Shown one piece after another: positions 17,014-25,278 of a stretch of 64,000 bases of DNA. Each line of letters begins with the position of its first letter. Positions within the stretch are counted from its first letter, which is position 1. Both the position numbers and the translations under genes were made by a program. This DNA is from DASVUC01 sp038237225 (GTDB taxonomy: Bacteria > Planctomycetota > Phycisphaerae > Tepidisphaerales > Tepidisphaeraceae): the NCBI GenBank assembly GCA_038237225.1, contig JBBRYX010000023.1, positions 1 to 64,000 of the forward strand. The letters run 5' to 3'. The notes under the pieces are model-generated. The model searched no databases and had not been told where the DNA came from. It was given only the letters and a program-made list of their open reading frames with translations.

Positions 17014-17315
17014 GCCCGGGGGAGTTTCTCCAGAAGGCCCTTCGCCGCAAGCGAAATAACTGCTTCGGCCTGTTCATGAGTCACGCCCGGAAAGTCGTCC
17101 AGAAAATCCTTGAGAGGCTGATCACCTTCAAGGTAGTCAAATAAATTCCTGATCGGGACCCGTGCACCCGCGAAACAAGGCGCCCCGCTCATCCGCTGCG
17201 CGTTGATCCAAATAATCCCGAACAGCGGGTGCCCGGGTTGGACAAAATCGCCTTCCAGGTCGGACGGCGAAAGAGGCTGCTCAGGCTGTACGGTTTTGAG
17301 AATCCGCGGAGTCAT
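17010..17315 (-). CDS. DUF433 (VapB-like antitoxin family) protein
   Basis: The 101-residue protein has the DUF433 core in its second half: INAQRMSGAPCFAGARVPIR, then LFDYLEGDQPLKDFLDDFPGV and EQAEAVISLA. This winged-helix family is often the antitoxin half of a pair with a PIN-like DUF5615 protein encoded right after it in an overlapping frame. Here the overlapping gene is an AlkP-like lipoprotein, although its first residues, MRILLID, resemble the start of DUF5615 proteins. An extra ~35-residue N-terminal part is present. Confidence 0.82.
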   Translation of the reverse strand: MTPRILKTVQPEQPLSPSDLEGDFVQPGHPLFGIIWINAQRMSGAPCFAGARVPIRNLFDYLEGDQPLKDFLDDFPGVTHEQAEAVISLAAKGLLEKLPRA

Positions 17316-17405
17316 CGAGTAAGCGTCCTGACCGATTGGATCACGAACATTATAGCGATCTATGTCGAGTCAGGCTTTCTTCTATCCGGCAAGTTCAATC
17401 CCATA

Positions 17406-17708
17406 TCAGTTCTTCCCCGCCTGCGTCTCCCGCGGCTTCCCCAGTGGATTCGCCAGAAACTTCATTTGACAAACTCGACAAATCCGAAACTCGAACCCCC
17501 GATGCACCTGATCCAGCAGCTCCTCCGCGGACATCTTCTTCATCTCCTCCAACAGTTCATTCATGCTCCCCTCCAAGTCGTTCTCCTCCAACTCTTCGGT
17601 TGAAACCCCCGGCATCGAGGGATCTGCAAACACCTCTATCATCACCACATAATGCGCATGCGGCGGCACCGTCCTCCCGCACAAATCGCAACTCACGGGC
17701 TCGGCCAT
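17406..17708 (-). CDS. Small zinc-ribbon protein of unknown function
   Basis: The 100-residue product has CDLC at residues 7-10 and CRVC near 77-80, which can form one zinc-binding site. An acidic helical middle lies between them (about 45-65, rich in Glu and Leu: ELLEEMKKMSAEELL). FEFRICRVCQMKFLANPLG looks like a conserved C-terminal signature. There is no signal peptide or membrane segment. I do not recognise a named family. It is monocistronic, followed on its left by the DUF433 pair after 90 bases. Confidence 0.65.
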   Translation of the reverse strand: MAEPVSCDLCGRTVPPHAHYVVMIEVFADPSMPGVSTEELEENDLEGSMNELLEEMKKMSAEELLDQVHRGFEFRICRVCQMKFLANPLGKPRETQAGKN

Positions 17709-17759
17709 GCAGGGATTCTACTTGATCTCTCGGCGCTTCCTGCCGATAATCCGGACATC

Positions 17760-17798
17760 ATGAACCGTCGCACTTTCCGACAGATGTCGATGCGGTAG
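17760..17798 (+). pseudogene. Remnant of a twin-arginine signal gene cut off by a repeat
   Basis: The 12-codon frame MNRRTFRQMSMR begins like a Tat signal peptide (NRRTF plus hydrophobic), the usual start of DUF1501 or oxidoreductase proteins in planctomycetes. It then runs into a palindromic repeat, whose GTAG start supplies the TAG stop at 17796-17798. No continuation is seen. This may be a gene start left after a deletion, or coincidence. Confidence 0.3.
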
Positions 17799-17842
17799 GG
17801 TGGAGATCAGCGGTTCCCGCGAGGGGCCGACCTCCACCCCAC
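17795..17842. repeat. Palindromic intergenic repeat (GTAGGGTGGAG type)
   Basis: GTAGGGTGGAG at 17795-17805 pairs with CTCCACCCCAC at about 17832-17842, around a GC-rich spacer. It begins with GTAG like the other palindromes in this window. Confidence 0.5.
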
Positions 17843-17912
17843 AACTGCGTCAGCATCCGTTCGATCGGCCGACGGTTTTCCTTTGCGCTCAAAATCGCGC
17901 AGGATTCCCCCA

Positions 17913-19463
17913 ATGAGCAATACGTTCTATATCACGACCCCCATCTATTACCCCAACGGCGACCCGCATCTCGGCTCCGTCTACACCACCGTGATTTGCG
18001 ACGCTGCCGCCCGGTATCACCGGCTTAAGGGTGAAGACACCTACTTCCTTACCGGCACCGATGAGCACGGGACGAAGCTGGCGAAAGCCGCCGCCGACGC
18101 GAGTGTCGAACCGCAACAACTCGTCGACAAATATGCCAAAATCTTCCGGGATCTCTGGAAAGAGCTGCACATTACCAACGATGATTTCATCCGCACCACC
18201 GAGCCTCGGCACAAACAGGCCGTCCAGAAAATCGTGCAGAGAATGGTAGCCACCGGCGATATCTATCTCGGCGCGTACGAGGGCTGGTACGATGAAGGGC
18301 AGGAGCAATTCGTCACCGAAACCGAGGCTAAAACCGCGGCTTACAAATCAACGATTTCCGGCCGTGCCTTGGTGCGATACAAGGAGCCGACGTACTTTTT
18401 CCGCCTGAGCAAATACGTTCCGCGCCTTATCGAATACATTCAGGCGAACGAGCATTTCATCGTCCCCGAATCCCGCCGCAACGAAGTGCTGTCCAAGTTG
18501 AAAGCCGGCGTGGACGATCTCTCCATCTCGCGCGCCACACTCACCTGGGGCATCCCGCTCCCGAACGACCCAAGCCACGTCATCTACGTCTGGATTGATG
18601 CCCTGACCAACTACATCACCGCCCTCGGATACGAATCTGCGGATGACTCGCTGTTCAAGAAATTCTGGCCCGGGACCCACGTCATCGGCAAGGACATCCT
18701 CTGGTTCCACACGGTTTACTGGCCGGCGATGCTCTTCAGCCTCGACTTGCCGCTTCCTGAAAAAGTCGTCGCCCACGGCTGGTGGACCGCGGAGGGCACG
18801 AAGATGAGCAAGTCGCTGGGGAATGTAATCGACATCCCAAGGATCCGCGCGCTTGCCGAGGCGCACAGCCTGGATGCCGTCCGCTATTACCTGCTGCGCG
18901 CGGCGCCGCTCGGTTCTGACCTGGACTGGTCTGACACTGACTTCAACAAAGCTTTCAACGAACTCGCGAATGTCCTCGGCAACTGTCTCAATCGCACGAT
19001 CAAAATGATTGGGCGCTATCGCGACGGAAAACTTCCCGCGGCGGGATCGCTTGAGCAAATCGACAATGATCTGCTCGCGCGCGCAAGCAGCCTTCAGTCT
19101 GATCTCGCTCAAGCGTATGGAGCTTTCCATCTTCAGGACGCCGCGACCCTGCCCATTGAGCTTGCCCGCGCCACCAATGGGTATATCGATGCCACGGCGC
19201 CGTTCTCACTTGCGAAAGATCCCGTCAAGGAAGAGCGTCTCAACACTGTGCTAAACCTCTCGGCCCAGTCGATCAAAAACGCGCTGGTGGCCCTCCTGCC
19301 GATCCTTCCGGAAAAAGCTGCCGCGGGCTTGGACCAGCTCAACGTCGCGATTGAAGGAAAAACAATCTTTCAACTGCTCGAAACATCTCTGCCCCCCGGC
19401 CATCAGCTTAAGGAAGGTCAACCGCTCTTCCCCAAAATCGAGGCCGCGAAACCCCGAATTTAG
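17913..19463 (+). CDS. metG: Methionyl-tRNA synthetase
   Basis: This enzyme charges tRNA-Met in the cytoplasm. The 516-residue class I synthetase has the HIGH-type motif PNGDPHLGS at about 12-20, the family block DEHGTKLAKAA, YFFRLSKY, WIDALTNYITALGY, and the KMSKS loop EGTKMSKSLGNV. The knuckle region reads YEGWYDEGQEQF without the zinc cysteines seen in many MetRS, as in the zinc-free type of Bacillus. There is no C-terminal EMAP/Trbp111 tRNA-binding domain. The ATG at 17913 starts MSNTFYITTPIYYPNG, the usual start; ten codons upstream are open but unlikely. Confidence 0.96.
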   Translation: MSNTFYITTPIYYPNGDPHLGSVYTTVICDAAARYHRLKGEDTYFLTGTDEHGTKLAKAAADASVEPQQLVDKYAKIFRDLWKELHITNDDFIRTTEPRHKQAVQKIVQRMVATGDIYLGAYEGWYDEGQEQFVTETEAKTAAYKSTISGRALVRYKEPTYFFRLSKYVPRLIEYIQANEHFIVPESRRNEVLSKLKAGVDDLSISRATLTWGIPLPNDPSHVIYVWIDALTNYITALGYESADDSLFKKFWPGTHVIGKDILWFHTVYWPAMLFSLDLPLPEKVVAHGWWTAEGTKMSKSLGNVIDIPRIRALAEAHSLDAVRYYLLRAAPLGSDLDWSDTDFNKAFNELANVLGNCLNRTIKMIGRYRDGKLPAAGSLEQIDNDLLARASSLQSDLAQAYGAFHLQDAATLPIELARATNGYIDATAPFSLAKDPVKEERLNTVLNLSAQSIKNALVALLPILPEKAAAGLDQLNVAIEGKTIFQLLETSLPPGHQLKEGQPLFPKIEAAKPRI

Positions 19464-19556
19464 GTAAAAAATTTCCATTTTTGACGGTTACAGATCGAGC
19501 GACCGGGGGGAAAATGATCATCGAAGGCATATCTGCACTCATATCGGAGGTCATTT

Positions 19557-19976
19557 ATGTTGCGTCACAGTGTTTTGAGCGGCGGGCGATATCCGGTTTT
19601 GCGAGCGCTCGCGATTTTCTATCTGATTGCCAGCGTGGTCACGTTGCTCGCTGGGATTGCCGCGGCAATTTATGTGCTGGCGGCGTTTCGATACGGCAAC
19701 ATGATCGATCGCACCTTCCTCGCGATCGGGTCGCTGGTGGCGACGTTCTACGTTGTCATCACGATGCTCGCGATCGCGGAGATCATCAAGCTCGCGATCG
19801 ATGTCGAGCACAACACGCGCATGGGCGCTGCTGCGGCCAACGGTCGAATGGGGGCGGCACAGTCCGTCAGCCCGGCGGCCGTGATGAGCGGCGCGGACGG
19901 CGCATCGCGCGATGGTGGTCGCCTCGGCATGCTTGACGAGGAAACCGCCGAAGCGGCGCTGCTTCGCGGGCACTGA
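19557..19976 (+). CDS. Small two-helix membrane protein of unknown function
   Basis: The 139-residue product has two hydrophobic segments (about 15-41 and 52-79) and a polar Ala/Gly/Met-rich C-terminal tail. The start is well marked, with GGAGG at 19546-19550 and ATG at 19557. Tail and termini are probably cytoplasmic. No family was recognised. It lies 93 bases after metG and converges on the ATP synthase operon. Confidence 0.7.
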   Translation: MLRHSVLSGGRYPVLRALAIFYLIASVVTLLAGIAAAIYVLAAFRYGNMIDRTFLAIGSLVATFYVVITMLAIAEIIKLAIDVEHNTRMGAAAANGRMGAAQSVSPAAVMSGADGASRDGGRLGMLDEETAEAALLRGH

Positions 19977-19988
19977 CATCCACCAAGC

Positions 19989-20019
19989 AAAAAGCCCAGG
20001 GATTGCAATCCCTGGGCTT
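19989..20019 (-). terminator. Rho-independent terminator of the atp operon
   Basis: AAGCCCAGGGATTGC and its exact complement form a perfect 28-base palindrome at 19992-20019. On the minus strand it is followed by TTTTT (the A-run at 19989-19993 on the plus strand). It lies 25 bases past the atpA stop, so the operon ends here. On the plus strand it could also serve the small membrane protein gene, although only two T residues follow there. Confidence 0.88.
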
Positions 20020-20044
20020 GGCGGCTGTGGATCGGTGGCGCGTG

Positions 20045-21577
20045 TTATTTTTTCCACGCCTTGGTCTTGAAGTCGAGCAAGGCTTGCTTGAGCTGCGCTT
20101 CGATCTCCGGGGTCAGCTCCTTCTTGTCCGCAAGCGCCTGGCGGAATTGCGGGGCCGAGGCGTCGACGTAGCTGAGGAATGCATTCTGGAATTCCTGGAC
20201 GCGGTTCACCGGGACGTCGTCCATGTAAGCGGGTTGGCCCTTCTCGGGCGCCTGGGTGGCGGCATAGATGACCATGACTTCCTGGTCGATGGACATCGGC
20301 CGGTACTGCGGCTGCTTGAGGAGCTCGACCAGACGCGCGCCGCGATCGAGCTGCTTCTGGGTTTCCTTGTCCAACTCCGTGCCGAGTTGCGCGAAGGCTT
20401 CGAGCTCGCGGTAGGCGGCGAGGTCAAGTCGGAGCGAGCCGGCGATCTTCTTCATCGCCTTGGTCTGCGCGTTTCCACCGACGCGGCTGACCGAGATGCC
20501 GACGTTGATCGCGGGACGGACGCCGGCGAAGAACAGGTCGGGCTCGAGATAGATCTGTCCGTCGGTGATCGAGATGACGTTGGTGGGGATGTAGGCGGAA
20601 ACTTCGCCTTCCTGGGTTTCGATGATCGGGAGCGCCGTGAGTGAGCCGCCGCCTTTGTCATCCGAAAGTTTGACGGCGCGCTCGAGCAGTCGGCTGTGCA
20701 AGTAGAAGACGTCGCCGGGGTATGCCTCGCGGCCGGGCGGGCGGCGGAGCAGAAGCGAAAGCTGGCGATATGCCGCGGCCTGTTTCGAAAGATCGTCATA
20801 CACGCAGAGCGTTGCTTCGCCCTTCCACATGAAGTACTCGGCCATCGCGCAGCCGGCATACGGGGCGATGTACTGCAGCGGAGCAGGATCAGCGGCGGAG
20901 GCGACGACGACGGTGGTGTAGTCCATCGCGCCGTTGGCCTTGAGGACTTCGACAATGCCGGCGACGGTCGACTCTTTCGAGCCGATCGCGACGTAGAAGC
21001 ACTTAACGCCCTTGCCCTTCTGGTTGATGATGGCGTCGAGGGCGATGGCGGTCTTGCCGGTCTTGCGGTCGCCGATGATCAGCTCGCGCTGCCCGCGGCC
21101 GATGGGGATCATCGAGTCGATCGCCTTGATGCCGGTGAGCATTGGCTCTTTAACCGGCTGCCGGTCGGCGATGCCGGGGGCGACGATGTCGACCTTGCGG
21201 GTTTCGGTGGAGGTGATGGGCGGGCCCCCGTCGAGAGGCTCGCCGAGCGGGTTGACGACCCGGCCGATGACGTTTGGGCCGACGGGGACTTCGAGGAGGC
21301 GCTTGGTTGATCGAACGCTGTCGCCTTCCTTGATCTTGAGGTAATCGCCGAAGATGACGGCGCCGATGGAGTCTTCTTCAAGGTTAAAGACCTGTCCCAT
21401 GATCCCCCCGGTGAACTCGAGGAGCTCGCCGGCCATGGCGTTTTGCAGGCCATAGATTCGGGCGATGCCGTCACCGACTTCGATGACGGTACCGACTTCG
21501 CTGACTTGAACCTTCTGTTCGAAGCCGGCGATTTCTCGCTTTAGGACGTTGGTGATTTCTGCCACGTTGATGGCCAT
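20045..21577 (-). CDS. atpA: F1 ATP synthase subunit alpha
   Basis: This is the non-catalytic nucleotide-binding subunit of the F1 head. The 510-residue product has the P-loop GDRKTGKT, the family segment VGPNVIGRVVNPLGEPLDG, and the C-terminal signature region PAINVGISVSRVGG. The ATG at 21577 (MAINVAEIT) has GGAGAG just upstream. The frame stays open to 21667, but those codons are translation of a palindromic repeat. It is the last gene of the operon; no atpG, atpD or atpC follows. Confidence 0.97.
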   Translation of the reverse strand: MAINVAEITNVLKREIAGFEQKVQVSEVGTVIEVGDGIARIYGLQNAMAGELLEFTGGIMGQVFNLEEDSIGAVIFGDYLKIKEGDSVRSTKRLLEVPVGPNVIGRVVNPLGEPLDGGPPITSTETRKVDIVAPGIADRQPVKEPMLTGIKAIDSMIPIGRGQRELIIGDRKTGKTAIALDAIINQKGKGVKCFYVAIGSKESTVAGIVEVLKANGAMDYTTVVVASAADPAPLQYIAPYAGCAMAEYFMWKGEATLCVYDDLSKQAAAYRQLSLLLRRPPGREAYPGDVFYLHSRLLERAVKLSDDKGGGSLTALPIIETQEGEVSAYIPTNVISITDGQIYLEPDLFFAGVRPAINVGISVSRVGGNAQTKAMKKIAGSLRLDLAAYRELEAFAQLGTELDKETQKQLDRGARLVELLKQPQYRPMSIDQEVMVIYAATQAPEKGQPAYMDDVPVNRVQEFQNAFLSYVDASAPQFRQALADKKELTPEIEAQLKQALLDFKTKAWKK

Positions 21578-21599
21578 GCTGCTCTCCGTTTTGTCTTTC

Positions 21600-21661
21600 G
21601 TAGCATGGGCGTCTCGCCCATGTCTGTTTCTATAAAGGCATGGGCGAGACGCCCATGCTAC
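21600..21661. repeat. Palindromic repeat (GTAGCATGGGCG type) between atpH and atpA
   Basis: Two perfect 23-base arms at 21600-21622 and 21639-21661 (GTAGCATGGGCGTCTCGCCC and complement) surround a 16-base loop. The same arm is found at 42435-42492 and as a half copy at 48571-48594. It lies between two cotranscribed genes, so it would be transcribed and form a strong hairpin in the atp mRNA. Confidence 0.9.
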
Positions 21662-21667
21662 GTGCAA

Positions 21668-22234
21668 TTAAATTTCCGATACTGGGACCTCTAGAAGTTT
21701 TTGTTTCAGGGCGTGGAGTTGGTAGCGGGCGCTGGCGTCGATGAGCTTGTCACCGATGCGGAGGGTGAGGCCGCCGATGATCGATTCGTCGACGTATTGG
21801 TGGACGACCGCGTCCTTCTTGAGCGCGGCGCTGACGCGCCCCCGGACGGCTTCCAATTGCTCGGGCGGGAGGCGCTTGGCGACGTAAACGTCGACTTCGA
21901 TTTTGCCGAGCTGCTCATCAAGAAGATCGTTGTAGGCGTCGATGATCTGATCGAGGATGCGGAGGCGGTTGTGGTTGTTGACGACACCGAGGAAGTTGAG
22001 GACGAGGGGCGTGATCCGGCCGCGGAAGATTCGGTCGAGGGCTTCGTGCCGTTCGACAGCGTTGATGCCGGGATCGGCGAGGTAAAGGCGGAAGGTGGCG
22101 TTGTCCTTGAGGACCTGCGCGAGACCGGCGAGGTCCTGCTGAATCGAGACGGCGGCGCCCTTGTCGTTGGCGAGCTCGATCAGCGCCCGGGCATAGGATT
22201 GAGCGGCCGGGGACGAGTGGGTTTGGCGAGGCAT
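21668..22234 (-). CDS. atpH: F1 ATP synthase subunit delta
   Basis: The peripheral-stalk subunit joins b to the top of F1. The 188-residue product shows AQSYARALIELAND near the N-terminus, LxLYLADPGI, LNFLGVVNNHNRLRILDQIIDAY (read in parts) and the C-terminal IGGLTLRIGDKLIDASARYQL signature. The length is normal. It lies between atpF and atpA, with repeat-containing gaps on both sides. Confidence 0.95.
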   Translation of the reverse strand: MPRQTHSSPAAQSYARALIELANDKGAAVSIQQDLAGLAQVLKDNATFRLYLADPGINAVERHEALDRIFRGRITPLVLNFLGVVNNHNRLRILDQIIDAYNDLLDEQLGKIEVDVYVAKRLPPEQLEAVRGRVSAALKKDAVVHQYVDESIIGGLTLRIGDKLIDASARYQLHALKQKLLEVPVSEI

Positions 22235-22247
22235 ATTTGTGTCTTCC

Positions 22248-22335
22248 GTAGGGGCGACACTTGTGTCGCCCGTTTCCGCACCGAAGAGAGCGGCACGACT
22301 CGACTGAACTCATCGAAGTCAAGTGCCGCCCCTGC
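22248..22335. repeat. Imperfect palindromic repeat (GTAGGGGCGACAC type) between atpF and atpH
   Basis: GTAGGGGCGACAC near 22248 and GTGCCGCCCCTGC at its other end form the outer arms. Inside is a second small hairpin (GACTTCGATGAGTTCAGTCG on the reverse strand). A related element with the same outer start and the core TCGAGTCGTG/CACGACTCGA lies at 52547-52626. Confidence 0.65.
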
Positions 22336-22344
22336 AAGAAAGTT

Positions 22345-23055
22345 CTAATTGCTTACGGACTCCAATTGGTCGAGGCTTCGGTTCACCAGATCACGCTGGT
22401 CTTGCTCGTTAAGGTTACGGCGAAGGATCTGCTCGGCGGCGTTCGTCGCAACGGTGGCGGCGTACTCGCGGAAATCCGCCTTCGCCTGCTTGGCCGCGAT
22501 TTCAAGCTCGCGGGTCGTGCGCTCCTTGATCTGCTCCGCATCGTTCTGCGCCTGCATGCGGATGGTGGTCGCCAGCTTCTCAGCGTCGAGGGTGGCTTTT
22601 GCGAGCATTTCGCGGACCCGGCCTTCGGCGGCGGCGAGCTGGTCGTTGTACTGCTTGAGCGTCCCTTCGGCGCGGGTGCGGGCGGCTTCGGCGTCAACGA
22701 TGTCCTTGCGGATTCTTTGCTCGCGGTTTTTCAGGCCGATCAGGATGTTCTTCCAGGCGGTCTTGTAGAGGATCGCCAGGAGCACCAGGAAGATGATGAC
22801 AACCCAGAGCGCCTGAAGCTGGGTGGTGCGATCGAAGGGATCTGGCAGGAGCGGTGGCTGCTCGTGGGTGCCGGCGTGACCTTCACCCTGAAGCGCTTCG
22901 CCGGTGCCGCGCGGTGCATCGACGGCGGATTTCGCGGCATCGTGAGCGGCGCGCGCGCTGTCGTGTGCCACATCGTGGCCGGCTTCCTGAGCGCGGGCGG
23001 CGGGGGTCGCTGCCCATGCCATCATCGCGAGCATGAAAACAATTCGCTTGAGCAT
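22345..23055 (-). CDS. atpF: F0 ATP synthase subunit b with signal peptide and long N-terminal linker
   Basis: The stator subunit has 236 residues, well above the usual ~160. It starts with a probable cleavable signal peptide (MLKRIVFMLAMMAWAATPAARA). A ~55-residue Ala/His-rich polar segment follows, then the membrane anchor at about 83-103 (LWVVIIFLVLLAILY). A long charged coiled-coil completes it (NREQRIRKDI, DAEAARTRAEGTLKQ and onward). A signal peptide before the b anchor would place the linker in the periplasm. It follows atpE after 86 bases. Confidence 0.92.
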   Translation of the reverse strand: MLKRIVFMLAMMAWAATPAARAQEAGHDVAHDSARAAHDAAKSAVDAPRGTGEALQGEGHAGTHEQPPLLPDPFDRTTQLQALWVVIIFLVLLAILYKTAWKNILIGLKNREQRIRKDIVDAEAARTRAEGTLKQYNDQLAAAEGRVREMLAKATLDAEKLATTIRMQAQNDAEQIKERTTRELEIAAKQAKADFREYAATVATNAAEQILRRNLNEQDQRDLVNRSLDQLESVSN

Positions 23056-23141
23056 TTCGCTTCACCTCAAAAGGAAGATCTACATTTAGGACATAACCTC
23101 CGGCGGGCTATTCACCCACCGGACGCTGCAATTCTGACGGG

Positions 23142-23450
23142 TTACCAGGCGACAGAACCCCCGGCGATCTTGCCCGCGAGTTGCAGGGCGATGACCAGTG
23201 CGAAGAACGTGAAACCTTCGATCAGCGCGGCGGCGATGATCATGTTGGTGCCGATGCGGCCCCCGGCCTCGGGCTGGCGGGCGATGCCCTCCATGGCCTG
23301 ACCGGCGAGGTGCCCGATGCCTTTGGCGGCACCCATGACGATGAGGCCCGCGCCGATGCCGGCGCCGATCGCGATGCCGGCGCGGTCGGAAATTCCGATG
23401 CTGCCATTTGCGGCGGTGGCACCGGCCTGTGCAAGAAGGGGAAGAAGCAT
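23142..23450 (-). CDS. atpE: F0 ATP synthase subunit c
   Basis: The ring subunit has 102 residues. A first helix is at about 27-50 (AIGAGIGAGLIVMGAAKGIG). The polar loop ARQPEA and a second helix follow, with the ion-binding carboxylate Glu in AALIEGFTFFALVIAL. The glycine-rich first helix and single Glu fit the proton type; no Na+-site Q/S pattern is evident. The N-terminal ~20 residues (MLLPLLAQAGATAANGS) may be a short signal-like extension. Confidence 0.95.
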   Translation of the reverse strand: MLLPLLAQAGATAANGSIGISDRAGIAIGAGIGAGLIVMGAAKGIGHLAGQAMEGIARQPEAGGRIGTNMIIAAALIEGFTFFALVIALQLAGKIAGGSVAW

Positions 23451-23629
23451 GTCAGTCTCCTCCGGACTGAGTCCGGAACTTTGCGAAGCCCGCCGATACT
23501 TGGAAGTGGCGAGTGGTCGCGGATGTATCGTGCCGAGCTTAAAATAGGTTAACCCGGGCGTCGGCTGCTCACGGGAAGTTCGTAGGGTTCAGCGTTTGGT
23601 TCAGAAATTCCGTTGGTGTTCGGGTGCGA

Positions 23630-24769
23630 CTAATGTTCGGGGGCAACGGCGCTGGCGATAAAAAGCGTGGTCAAGAATGTAAAAATGTACGCTTGGAGGA
23701 ACGCGACGAAAAGTTCGAGGATTCGGATCAGTAGGCTCAGGATCGTGACGGGGGCGCCGATCGCGATCTGGGTGCCGATGCCGGCGGTGACCGGGATCAG
23801 GACGATAAGGGCGGCGAGGACAATGTGACCGGCAATCATATTGGCGAAGAGACGAATCATCAGTGCGAAGGGTTTGATAAGCGCGCCGATCAGCTCGAGA
23901 CCAACGAGCAGGCCCCAGACAATGACGTCGGGAATCCATTTGATGGGAGATTCACCCGGTCTCGGCTTAAAGGGGTGGGGGGCGAAGTTCCAGAGGTAAA
24001 GGGGAATCCCGAGGAGCACGGCGACGACGGGGTTCATGTGCTGGGCGTGGACGCCGTGCGGGTCCCCGTCGCCCTGGCGGGAGCCGTTCTGATCATGCCC
24101 TTTGGCGAAGCTCTCATCGTCTTCGTAATGCTTGGTGGGTCTGCCGATGGCGTCGAAGTTTGCTGGAACGTCCGCGGCGAGGGCCTCGCCGCGGACGTGC
24201 TCCAAATCGTGTGAGGCTTCGTGGCCTTGGGAACCATCGGAGGTGTGCTCTTCGTGGTGCCCGTGATGGCCGTAGGTTCCGTCGATCAGAGACTTGGCGA
24301 TTTGCCAGACGCCGTTGGCGTGGATGAAGAGGAAAGCGAGGATCGCGAGGGCAGCGGTGGTCGTGAGGGTGCCGGTGGCGGTGCCGCTGATATGGGATTC
24401 GCGGCCACTGGCGGCGGTGATCATCTCGCCGAAGGGGATCTGCCCCAGAAGGTTACAGAAGAGGATGAAGAAGAAGAGGGTCCAGAGGAAGGGAACGAAG
24501 CGATCGGTGTGTTCCTTGAGCGCGGGGCGGATGACCTCAACGCGGAGGAACTCCATGATGGATTCGAAGAAGTTGCGCGCGCCGGTGGGGGGAGCGCCGT
24601 CGGCGGCGTGCTTGAAGAGCGTGGGGAAGATGAGCAGCATGAGCACGGCGGCGACGACGGCCATCATCATCTGATTGGTGATGGGGAGTCCGAGGATGCG
24701 GAAGAGCTCGTGGGGCAGCACGTGATCGAGCGGATCAGCAGAGGCGATGATGGTGATCAATAGAGTCAT
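23630..24769 (-). CDS. atpB: F0 ATP synthase subunit a with a His-rich insertion
   Basis: The stator channel subunit is 379 residues long, compared with about 250 in most bacteria. The membrane core shows HELFRILGLPITNQ, LWTLFFFILFCNLLGQIPFG, and the essential Arg in FALMIRLFANMIAGHIV. The C-terminal helix LELFVAFLQAYIFTFLT carries the usual Gln. Between helices, about residues 165-245, there is a hydrophilic stretch of some 80 residues, very rich in His, Asp, Glu and Gly (HHGHHEEHTSDGSQGHE). Its start overlaps the atpI-like stop by four bases (ATGA). Confidence 0.95.
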   Translation of the reverse strand: MTLLITIIASADPLDHVLPHELFRILGLPITNQMMMAVVAAVLMLLIFPTLFKHAADGAPPTGARNFFESIMEFLRVEVIRPALKEHTDRFVPFLWTLFFFILFCNLLGQIPFGEMITAASGRESHISGTATGTLTTTAALAILAFLFIHANGVWQIAKSLIDGTYGHHGHHEEHTSDGSQGHEASHDLEHVRGEALAADVPANFDAIGRPTKHYEDDESFAKGHDQNGSRQGDGDPHGVHAQHMNPVVAVLLGIPLYLWNFAPHPFKPRPGESPIKWIPDVIVWGLLVGLELIGALIKPFALMIRLFANMIAGHIVLAALIVLIPVTAGIGTQIAIGAPVTILSLLIRILELFVAFLQAYIFTFLTTLFIASAVAPEH

Positions 24770-25161
24770 TGCTTATTCGCTGGGACTGTTGTGGGTGCAA
24801 GACGGATCGTGCGGATGAAACCCGCGACGAGCACGATCAGGGTTGTCCAGTAGAACGCGAAGAGCCAGTAGACGAAGGAGCCGGGGAGGTTGAGCTTCAG
24901 GAGAATTACCGCAGCGGCGACGGCGGCGGCGAAGAACATGTGGAGGAGGGTTCCGAGGAGGGCAGCCTGAGCTTGAGCGGGTTGGGGAGATCCGCGAACG
25001 AGGAAAAGCGGGATGTACGCGAATAGCGATGCAACAAGGCAAGCGCCGGCGGCGATACCGACGGCGGGGACGCTCACGTTCCATCCGACGGATTTGCAGA
25101 GCGCAGAGCCGATCGCTGCGACGAGGAGGATGGCGAGGGGAATGAGGGTGACGGTGCGCAT
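24766..25161 (-). CDS. atpI: ATP synthase subunit I-like membrane protein
   Basis: The 131-residue product has four hydrophobic segments (about 5-21, 31-55, 65-86 and 94-116). It stands directly before atpB with a four-base overlap, the position of AtpI. AtpI-type proteins help assemble the c ring. The sequence match is weak, as usual for this family, and position is the main evidence. Confidence 0.7.
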   Translation of the reverse strand: MRTVTLIPLAILLVAAIGSALCKSVGWNVSVPAVGIAAGACLVASLFAYIPLFLVRGSPQPAQAQAALLGTLLHMFFAAAVAAAVILLKLNLPGSFVYWLFAFYWTTLIVLVAGFIRTIRLAPTTVPANKQ

Positions 25162-25190
25162 TTCGATATTAGAGGAGAATCAGTTTTTGA

Positions 25191-25260
25191 ATCGCGGGAC
25201 CGACGGGCTTCCGCCCGCGGCTAAACCTTCGGCTCTGGGAGACGGGGGTTGTTTGGCGCA
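25191..25260. repeat. Hairpin-rich intergenic element between atpZ and the atpI-like gene
   Basis: CGGGCTTCCGCCCG forms a tight hairpin at about 25204-25217, followed by a second pairing of CCTTCGG-type sequence. Its minus-strand translation (RRFSRGRKPVG) has the look of a repeat translation rather than a protein. A single copy is present in this window. Confidence 0.35.
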
Positions 25261-25278
25261 TGTTGCGCATCGAGCTGA

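Noticed and set aside
21578..21667. N-terminal extension of AtpA
   Set aside because: It translates the palindromic repeat. The internal ATG has a ribosome binding site and matches AtpA starts.
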